In this document: positions 55,001 through 64,000 of the stretch, one piece after another
Layout of the letters: each line of letters starts with the position of its first letter
How positions within the stretch are numbered: position 1 is the first letter of the stretch
Assembly (NCBI RefSeq): GCF_037975245.1
Contig: NC_092572.1
Coordinates: 903,501 to 967,500, forward strand
DNA: 64,000 nucleotides
DNA from: Apostichopus japonicus
Taxonomy: Eukaryota > Echinodermata > Holothuroidea > Aspidochirotida > Stichopodidae
Direction: 5' to 3'
Program-made: the position numbers and the translations under genes
Notes under the pieces: generated by a model
What the model saw: only the letters and a program-made list of their open reading frames with translations
Told to the model about the DNA's origin: nothing
The model's database searches: none

Positions 55001-55902
55001 GGGATGGGGGAGAGGGTTGGTGTGAGTGGGTCTGTTCACATGTAACAAGCAGTAGAATATGCTATTCTCAAGACTCACCCTCTTCGGTTTCTTGACACTG
55101 TAAGCGAAGAAAGAAAGAATACATTCTATTTTTTTAAGTCTTTCTAAAGTGGCCATCGATTATAGAGAAGCTCGAAATGATAACAACACAATGACTAAAT
55201 TTCAAATGATCATTTCCCTCAAAACGTTCGTTAACTAAAGTAGAAAACCCATCGGGTCTACAGTGATGTTTCCTTGGCTGATTCTTTTGCTTATTGCAGC
55301 AATTTACTGCAAGCGTAATATACAATGATTAACAGCATCTTCTACACCGCCTAACCCCCCCCCCCCCCCACCATGCCATTCGCCTTCTTTGTATAATGTA
55401 TAACATCATATATAAATCCAATGTCAGAATCGTAAATTGTCGAGGTCATTGAACAAACTTACTATATGATATCTAAATCATAGGACTGTGAAATGGTAAC
55501 ACTTTCGTTCTGCCTCATGCATGAACTTTCATTTTACTACACTGTGCTCGTTACTTATAGAAGGTACCAATGAAAAGAAACAAATGTACCAATGTTATCC
55601 AAACTTTCTTTCTATGTCCACCTAGGAATTATGTTTGTTAAAATTTGTTCATATATCTTTAAATTTGGTAAACTAATAGAAACCTGACTTTTTTCAAACA
55701 AAAAACCGTTAAGGCTTAAACTATTGTCATAGTTTCAATAATATTGAAGTTCCACCGTTTGTACAATGCGTATACCTACATCTAAATTTTCTGACTGTGA
55801 AACAAGCACAAACTAACAGGAAACTGGAAATGGACCCGACAACACCAGCCACAATCACCCAAATGTTTTCTAAAGCGCTTTCTCCTATTGTTTGTACAGT
55901 TG
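49017..55902 (-). CDS. receptor pseudokinase cassette, unit 3: TM to tail, 13 exons, no ectodomain
   Basis: Exons are 55902-55780, 55097-55079, 54847-54777, 54302-54284, 54094-54018, 53645-53475, 53210-53100, 52767-52595, 52370-52251, 51682-51568, 50881-50788, 50211-50130 and 49142-49017. Lengths and phases equal copy 1 and all are open. Distinctive changes are DFY in place of DFG (LYDFYLAG), RKKELPEIP, HLNCES in the hinge exon, and tail YLPM ending YHSGV. HPG and VVIT are as in unit 2. No signal peptide or Ig exon lies upstream before unit 4 begins. Confidence 0.78.
49312..49615. repeat. intronic minisatellite (unit 3)
   Basis: About four imperfect copies of the 75-80 bp unit, one more than in units 1 and 2. 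Confidence 0.7.
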
Positions 55903-58900
55903 CTGTAAGAAACAAGCAAAGAGAGTGTTCGTCTTTGAAGTGCGAGGAATCAGACTTCCGTCCATGACTACATAATATGAACGGGATGATGACTTGTTGA
56001 TTTACATGTAAATGTTACCCTTTAAAATACGAACCCCTTTTACCTTAAACATGAATTGTTCAGGCTATGTTATCATATGATGTACGAACATCAACAGCTT
56101 CTACCTGCGTAAAAATGGACTGTTGTATAAACGAGCCGAAACAAAATGGAACTTCCACACCTAAGTGTCTGCGGTTACAACCTGTTCACTAATTTGAATC
56201 ACAATCATTTCCGCCTCCCCTCCCTCAGATGGTGGGTCATACCGCCATTAATTTCTTTAAATATCACTACATGTGTTTTGCATGTCAAAACAAGGGACTA
56301 TAATACGTAAACATTTGTCGAATAAGGCTGTGTCGAATACATCAACATTATCTCTAACGAATAGTAATCCGGTCATGTTAAGCTGAAGTAAAATCTTAGC
56401 CCTTTCCTGTTGTGTATTTAGATCCTCCTGCAAGCAGGAACTCGTGAAGAAGCCATCATTGGCTTATTAAAGCCACAAGCTGACCGAAGTCAGTCTCTTA
56501 GATTCATAGTTTTAACGTCCATGATTATGAATTGTAAATTGTCAACAACTCTGTAAATGGACGACATACATTAATCTTGGAGTGACTCGAACTAGGGACC
56601 TTATGATTGGAAGGCACCGGCGTCAACCACTGAGCTAACACTCCCTAAACCTATAAACTCTAAACTTATATTGAAGTATTCATGAAATAACTAATTAAGT
56701 AAATGAATGTTATTATTAGATAATAATATATATGTCGAATAAAGCTTCATTAACCCTGTCGAATCGAACATATGTGATTTATATATATATATAAATACAT
56801 CCCTATTGGCACTACAAGAAATGCAGACGTCATGTGATATGTATTCTAGAGCAGGAGGTAAACACATTGACATTGCATAACATGTACATTTAATGTTCGT
56901 TATATTTACATAAATTCTATATTTGGTTTGACGAATAATCACAATAACGGGATGTCGAATTATCTCTACATTGTCCTATTTTGTCTATTTATATTATTCA
57001 TGTACTAAAGAAGAATCAATATGGATTGAAAAAAAAACTTTTTTTAAATTTTAAATCAACAGTTTGGTGTATGATAGACCAGCGAAAGTAGACAAGAATC
57101 ACAGTTATGTCGATTAATTACAGTTATGTAAATATTCGATATGCAAGTATGTTCTTCGGTGTGTGTCGAATAAAGCAAAGTACGCCATGTCGAAATTTAG
57201 TGTCGAAGTTAGCAAACTAGTTATGTCGATTACAGCATACTGTGTCGAACACTACAAAGAATTAATCCGTCGCTCTATTCGTCTAAGTCGATCTACATGT
57301 CGAAGTTCACATATCGTAGAGGTCGGAGTTAGCAAACTATGCCAAACACCACACAACGTTGGTCTCAGAATGTCTTTGCTTTAAACCAAATTGTGACCTT
57401 TGAATACGTCGCCATTTGGAAGCATTATGAAAGTTAATGTGACGAAGTTGCAAGAACGGCACTCAATTTTATATTTTGATATTTCAGTTTGAAAAGAAGA
57501 CACAAGAATGTCTAAGTGATCGTAAACTACACGCGGTACCCTGGTTGACCTTGTATTGACCTGAACGGCTGAAATACATCTATGCCTCGTTAGAAGAGGG
57601 AATTTTGTAACAATTTCTAGCTGGTCGAAGCTCTGTTCTGCAGATTGAGAAAATAATAAACCAGTGCTGTTTTCATTCTTTTACCTTTCATAATCATGTA
57701 TTTTCGTTAAGAGGGGGCGCTATATAGTTTCATTAGCTTCATATGGCAACGTAATCTAAGTAGCTATAAACATAACTGTAAACATAACAGCGTTCGGGGA
57801 TCTTATCAAAACTGAACCTGTGTAAAGAAAGAGAACTTTGAATCTGTGTTTTGCTAGAAGACTAGGGAAGAAGTTATATTGTAACATATTTAAAGATTTT
57901 AGTTCACAATTTAGTAGTTACGTCCACCTTTATATATGTGTTGTCTATTGGTAGATGGCGTAGTTTCACTTTATTGTCAATACAGCTAACTTTACAACTC
58001 TACTGGGATCTTAGAATACGTTGTGGATTTCAAGGATTCATAGCACACACACAGAAATACAATTATTCAGGGAAACGGCGTCATCATAAATAAAAGTTTT
58101 AGGCAAGGAGTAAATTAACTCACATTCATGAAAATTTTGATATGTAGCCTACATTCTGCATTCAGAAACGTAGAATTCATCTCCCAATAATTCACTAATA
58201 GTATTGCTTTCTGTTATGTTAAGATCTGAGCAATTTGTATTTATGTTTCTGTTTGGTGTTACCATTAATGTTACACTAAGCGTAGTATAGTTGACTTTAA
58301 TGATGTTAGCATTCAACGGGCTGTCTGATAATGCTCGCATAGAGAAATAATGCTTTAGTTCTCAGTTGACTATTTAAATGGACTTGCACCCTCCACAATC
58401 ATTTTTCATCACAAATAAACTTTCGTTTTAGGCAAGGATTAAATTAGCTCACATTCATGACAGGTTTGATATGTAGCCTACATTCTGCATTCAGTTCAAT
58501 ATTCATTCATCTGAATGTTACTAGCACTGTCACCTAGGCAGTTTTAAGGTATACAGAGCTATTATGATAAAGATATATTGTCGATCCTTATTAAAAAAGC
58601 TATGAACTTGAAAGAATGTTTGGTGTTGGGTAACAAGGCCTTGGGAATATATGTATATAACTGTATAGTGTATGTTTCATTACGTTAGTATTGAAAACAC
58701 GTTCAGAAAATATGAGGAAGGGAACGGGCGGAAGCTAGTAGATATCTTATAAATTGTAAATAACTATAAATATACTAGCATGGTATGGTCGCAAAATAAA
58801 CTATGTATGTAAAAGAAGTCACGGGTCAGGAAAATGCCGTGTATAATGCAGTGTTACGGTAGAGACAGGTAAAGTTAATATCGTTCCCTAACTTGTGACT

Positions 58901-59206
58901 ATCGTTTAGATGGGACCTGCATTAGCTATCTAATGAACGAGGACGGAAAACATCTGATAACACAATAAATAATGCATGTCCATATTTGATATGTAACTAG
59001 AATGAAAGGAAGAAAAAATACTAAACTAACATGAACCAGACAAACATGGTTACTGCTTACTCTGTTCAACTAACCATGTATCGCGATGTGATATACAAAT
59101 ATATACTATCAACTAGCGCCATCTCAAATACAAAGTAACAATAGGAATACAAAATAACTTTACATGATGTAAATAAGGGTTGTATGGCGAGTGTAAGGAA
59201 TTTTAA
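55903..59206. other. upstream part of unit 3, no ectodomain exon
   Basis: Near-identical to 38957-42270. It contains the TGTCGA cluster (56310-57310) and a SINE. Searched by eye for signal-peptide or Ig exons on the minus strand; none found. Confidence 0.55.
56421..56645 (-). repeat. tRNA-derived SINE (unit 3, full length)
   Basis: Same insertion as 39475-39699, carried by the duplication. Confidence 0.72.
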
Positions 59207-59985
59207 AACCTGGTCACTACATATTAGTCTTTGTACACAATATTCACTACCATAATAGTACAGATACAGAAGTTGGTCTTACTCTAATCTCATCAGAACT
59301 GTATATGCAAAAAGACTACTCGGCTTTTTTCCTAAGATCATGTTAAGTTTTATGTCCGCCTTCTTCGATGATCACACAGTCACAGTCACATTCTCAATGC
59401 AAGGGGACTGGGGTTGAGAGCGGATCAGTCGTTCGGTAGTTTGGTTTACGTGCCCAGGTTCTTACCTGGTGGCTTTTCTGATATATGAAAATATACGGTT
59501 GTGATTCCCGATCATTTACAATGCCACCGCCTTTCGTTTTCTTGCATAATCCTGGTTCCTGTTTGAAGATGCAGTACAATAGAAACAGTCACTAAGAGCA
59601 TGCATTATATAAAATGTAACAGCGTCCCCCTTTTTTGATGGCAAATATGAGCTTTCTTACGCAATAGAAAACAAAAGGGCACGGGAAACAGCGCGATTAA
59701 GAGAACGAAATAACTTAAACCATTTGGCATAAGTTTACTTTTTCAAACGCTTTTGGTAACATGCGTAGATAGAGTTATTGGACTGATTACAAAAAAAAAG
59801 AGACAAACAATAAGTAGCATTAACAACAGACGTGGAATAAGTAGCCAACGTCAATTTTCATTAAGCGGTCAAATTAACCATTCATTGCATAGAAGTGCTG
59901 ATGTTCTTTCACTGCTACAATTTAATGGAACTTTCAAAATAGCTCAAATTAGCTATGGGATTAATTTCGTGGGGATGTGCTATGT
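59207..59985. repeat. start of tandem unit 4
   Basis: Boundary motif followed by sequence equivalent to about 465-1290 of unit 1, including a degraded U2-like stretch near 59311. Non-coding. Confidence 0.7.
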
Positions 59986-59989
59986 ATAT

Positions 59990-62320
59990 GTTTCATCGTC
60001 AATGGGGATTTTAATCATTGTAGCCTCCGGAAAAGTAATGTGCACTACTATCAACATGTGACTTGCACAACACGAGCTACTGCTACCCTGGATTTGCTCT
60101 ATTCAAACGTAAAGGATGCCTACAACTCCATTCAATTGCCAGCGCTTGGTAATGCCGATCATAACCTCATCAACTTACTACCCAAGTACAGACCCATTGT
60201 TCAGAGGCAGAAACCGTCGACCGTGACTGTTCAACAATGGAACGAAGACAGCTTAGAACATCTTAGAGCTGAACTGGATGCTACTGACTGGAATGCCTTT
60301 ATAGACGCTGCCTGGGACTTGGATGAATTGACGGAAACAGTAAGCGATTACATCAATTTCTGTGTTGAACTTACAAATCCAAAAAGCAGATTAAAGTTTA
60401 TCCTAACAACAAACCTTGGATTACGAAACGGGTAAAGGACGTCATCAATAGGAAGAATAGTCTCTTTGGTAAAAGGAGATCATGAGGTATTGAAAAAAAT
60501 CCGGTCTGAACTGAAAAGGATTATTCGCGAGGAGAGGGCAGCGTACAAGAACGAAGTTGAAGGGCATTTTACTGGTAGCGACAAGAAGCGCGTCTGGGAA
60601 GGCGTGCACTTGATGAGTGGATACAACAATAAACCGAAATCTTGCCTATTACCTAGAGTGGTTGAAGACTATGCGAACGAACTGAATTGCTTTTATAATC
60701 TTTTCGATCGACAGGATTTTGCAGCTGAACACGACGATTTTCAACAGCAGTTCGCAAATTCTGACTGTGACATCACGGTTACTGAAGGGGAGGTTCGTCG
60801 TCATTAGTCAAGACTCCACTCATCGAAGGCTGCCGGACCAGACAAGCTCTCCCCGCGCCGAGGGTCTTAAAACAATGTGCAATGCAACTTTCGAACATGT
60901 TAACGTATATTTTCAATCAATATTTCACGACCCGTGTTATACCTGACTTATGGAAGCAATCATGTATCATACCACTACCTAAACCAGTGCAATATCATGT
61001 TTGAATGACTTACGTCATGTTGCCCTCACTCCTGTGCCAATGAAAATTTGTGAACGTATATTTTTAGAACGCTTTAGACCATTCGTAACTCCATTTTGGG
61101 ATCCTTTCAGTTTGCATACCAATCAGATCGAAGTTGTGAAGATGCCAGTCTTTTGATCCTTCAAAAACTGTATTTTCATTTTGCCCGTGTGACATTTTTC
61201 GACTTTTCGTCTGCATTCAACACAATCCAATCACATATTTTAGTCAGTAAACTTAAGAATATGGACGTTCCCGATGGATTTATTCAGTGGATTTTAAACT
61301 ATTTAACTAAAAGAACTCAGTTGGTGAAACTCAGCCATTCGTGTCTCTCCGATATTATTCTTTCAAATACAGGGGCACCCCGGGGAACGGTTCTAGCACC
61401 GTTCCTATTCACACTTTACACGTACGATGCCAGGTAATCGGAACAAGGGTGCTCACTCATCAAGTTTGCTGACGATACTGCCATAATTGGCTTAGTCAAT
61501 GGTAATAGTGATGAAGCTTACTTACGTCAAATTCAGTCTTTTGCGAACTACTGTGATCTTAACTTCCTACAATTAAATGTTGCTAAGACCAAAAATGATT
61601 ATTGATTTTCGTCGCAATACTAATCCTCCACCCCCTGTTGTTGTCAAAGGAAGTGTAGTTGATCGTGTTACGTCATATAAGTATCTTGAGGTAGTGCTGA
61701 ATGATCACTTGGCATTGGGAGATCATTTTGATATATTGGTTAAAAAGTTGAATTCTAGATTGTACTGCCTCCGTAAGATGTCGAATTTTGATGTTCGTCA
61801 TGACATCCTTGAAATGTTTTATAATTGTACCATTAGCGGGGTTTGGCGTTATTGCTTGATTTGCTGGGGTGGGAAATTCATGTAAAACAAACATGAAGTA
61901 GGTCGTATTAACAGCATCATTAAGAAAGGAGAGAGTAGTCGGGGAACCCTTGCCTTCCATTGACTCGGTTTACCACAGCATTCTCGAGTCCAAACTGGAC
62001 GCGGTACAGAAGGACCATACCCACCCCCTCTATAAGCTCTATAAGCTCTATAATAGTCAGATGTCCAGAGGCAGTGGCAGGTTGAGACTTCCGTGTCTCA
62101 ATACCAATAGATACAGAGATTCTTTCATACCCCGTGCAATTAAGCTTCTTAATGAGGTTTTGTTACGTTGACTCTCATATATTGACTTTTTCTTATTATT
62201 CTTACTTTCTTATTGTACAATATACACATCTATTTTTGTAACATTTTCGTTGTTTTATGAGCGAGTGCCTGAATTTCCTTTTGGGATCAATAAAGTTTTA
62301 CTTATCTTATCTTATCTTAT
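59990..62320 (+). mobile_element. Rex1/Babar-like LINE remnant (unit 4, longer copy)
   Basis: Starts inside the endonuclease (GDFNHCSLR, LDLLYSNVKDAYN, NADHNLINLLPKYR), then a linker with RIIREERAAYKNEVEGHF, then the same RT as at 42361-43964 and a (CTTAT)n tail. Shared damage (for example the stop after TVTEGEVRRH, in the other copy TVTEGKVRRH) shows both copies descend from one insertion. The flank resumes with GTTCGCCAAA as at unit 1 position 1343. Confidence 0.8.
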
Positions 62321-62826
62321 AGCACATCAACTAAACCGTTCGCCAAAACGTATGTTTTACAATCAATTTTCATGTAATTTAAGGCACCCAACATAAAGCG
62401 ATTGCAAATTATGAGCTGGGCGAGTTAAATATTCGCATCATTAGATTTAAAAGAGGTTAGAGAAAGGACATGGATGTGGACAGTCTCTTATTCCATGCAC
62501 TCTCGCGTTGTTTGACGTCTATAACTAGCTTTCATATTCCCCAGAATAGCGATTGCAAAATGTCCCTTTTAATGTTATGTGGTCAACATAACATAAACAT
62601 ATCTGTGGTTCACTCATTTGGTGCATTTGTAAGTGCACAATGGTTGATGGTACATAGCATATAGAACGAAAGAGGAACGTTTATTTAACTGTCAATTTGA
62701 CTCTTGTAATGGACTTGCGCCCTCTATTGTTGTCCTGTTTGGCGTCACCGTTAATGTTACACTAAGCACAGTAAAATTAAGTCACATGATGTTAGTATAC
62801 AACCGGTTGTCTGATAATCCCCGCAC
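62321..62826. other. unit 4 sequence between LINE and DNA transposon
   Basis: Homologous to 43985-44483. Non-coding. Confidence 0.5.
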
Positions 62827-63970
62827 GCGAGATTTTTTTTCCCAGCGCGGTAAAGGCAATTATTTGCATACCTCGCTTCTCATTGGCTGGGTCTTGCACT
62901 TTTGATGCTGAATTGGGAAGTTCGTGCTAACGATATGCGTGTTTGTATGTACATGAACATACACGTGTACGCAGTGGATCGTGATTCGCATACACGTATT
63001 GTATGAACTAGCGACTGTCTTGAAACAAGATTCAATTTTTTTTTTAAATTGTGTAAATGTTTTTTCTTTGCTTTTGCGCAGACTTGTTTGTGTACATTTA
63101 CATCCGCAAGTTCGTAAAACATGATACTGCGACCATAGACTGTGAGTGTACACGTCTTATTGTAGATGACTGTCCTTCTGTGAAGGTAATGATTACTTAG
63201 GTTGATGATCCAAAACTGAAAAGCCAATAAATCGACTAAGTTAGTTTGGACAAGGGTGAAGCTTCGAAGTGATGGTGGAACTTGCTGTACAGAGTACTGC
63301 GATGGCAATTCACGCAGATAAGTACCAGGCGTTTGCTTGCTTCAAAACTGCATAAAAACATTAGGCAGCTTGACCGTTCCTGGTTGAGTATTTACTTGAG
63401 ATGCTTTTAAACTTTAAACTGATAGACTCTTAGTTTTGAGCATAGACATTGATATGATTTCCAAAATTATGACCCTTTGATACGGTTTATTATGACCCTT
63501 TGGCACGGTTTTCAGATAATGTAATACGAAAGATATATGCCTAGTATTGAGTCATGAATGTTAATAGTACCACTGTCACTGTGGATTATAGTTATTGAAC
63601 ACAGACATTGTCTTACGTTTATATAATATTGTGATTTTTTGTATCATCTTCAAACTGTTTCGGTTTGATTTAACTTCTTTAAATTTACAGCAACAGAGTT
63701 GTGCGATACATAACCACACCCGTGGCATAAGACACCGACAAATAAATTAACTCTACTCAAACGCGTACCACTGTACATTCTGCTGCTAGACAGTTTTCTT
63801 TTTTGTTGTGAGTGTAGCAAAGTGGCCTTGTGCAATGTGGTATGTGATGAGCGATTCAGTGTAGCAGCTGCTAGTTGATATTGTAATGAATCTTATGTAT
63901 ACGGAATCCAGCCAATGGGAGCGATGTATGCTAATCTTGGCCTTTACCGCGCTGGGAAAAAAAATTCGCT
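62827..63970. mobile_element. non-autonomous DNA transposon (copy in unit 4)
   Basis: Same element and same flanking CCCCGCAC/CCCTGCAC as 44484-45628, one base shorter. The insertion therefore predates the separation of units 3 and 4 but is absent from units 1 and 2. Confidence 0.78.
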
Positions 63971-64000
63971 CCCTGCACAGAGAGCAAAAGAATGTTTTAA

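Larger units (their letters stand above)
42343..59206. repeat. tandem segmental duplication, unit 3
   Basis: Collinear with unit 1 from about 1340 onward, plus the LINE remnant and DNA transposon at its left end. The region 45637-49016 is non-coding downstream sequence of the cassette. Confidence 0.85.

Overview
The window is animal (metazoan) nuclear DNA: AT-rich, intron-rich, with small phase-matched exons, microsatellites and several clades of non-LTR retrotransposons. The combination of Ig-type receptor with tyrosine-kinase-like domain, NACHT NTPase and CR1/L2, RTE and Rex1-like LINEs suggests an invertebrate deuterostome, perhaps an echinoderm such as a sea cucumber. That attribution is an impression, not a demonstration. 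No prokaryotic features are present.

The main object is a minus-strand gene, 16526 down to 5161, in 16 exons whose splice sites and phases all agree and add up to exactly 2004 nt (667 codons plus stop). It encodes a signal peptide, two Ig-like exons, one transmembrane helix, a Ser-rich juxtamembrane region built partly from two 19-nt microexons, a tyrosine-kinase-like domain, and a short tail with tyrosine motifs including YLPM (YxxM). Every canonical catalytic residue of the kinase is replaced (beta-3 Lys to Thr, HRD to HPG, catalytic-loop Asn to Lys, DFG to DFC), so it is a receptor pseudokinase.

The TM-to-tail part (13 exons) lies in a tandem segmental duplication with a period of about 14.5-17 kb. 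Unit 1 is about 465-14914, unit 2 about 27247-42271, unit 3 about 42271-59207, and the beginning of unit 4 runs to the window end. Units 2 and 3 each carry the same 13 exons, all open and with intact splice sites, but no signal-peptide or Ig exons. The only ectodomain in the window is next to unit 1.

Between unit 1 and unit 2 (about 15.0-26.4 kb) is a non-duplicated block. It holds the ectodomain exons, then on the opposite strand an Ig exon (17011-17310) that is in phase with a decayed NACHT NTPase exon (23000-24600). The block also holds a deleted L2/CR1-like LINE with a (GAT)n tail, an RTE-like LINE fragment with a 10-bp target-site duplication, and a solo LTR of about 700 bp.

The starts of units 3 and 4 share two insertions absent from units 1 and 2: a Rex1-like LINE remnant and a 1.14-kb non-autonomous DNA transposon with long inverted termini and a probable 8-bp target duplication. 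A tRNA-derived SINE, an intronic minisatellite of about 75-80 bp and a cluster of the word TGTCGA recur in the units. The arrangement resembles fast-evolving invertebrate recognition or immune-receptor clusters; that role is inference.
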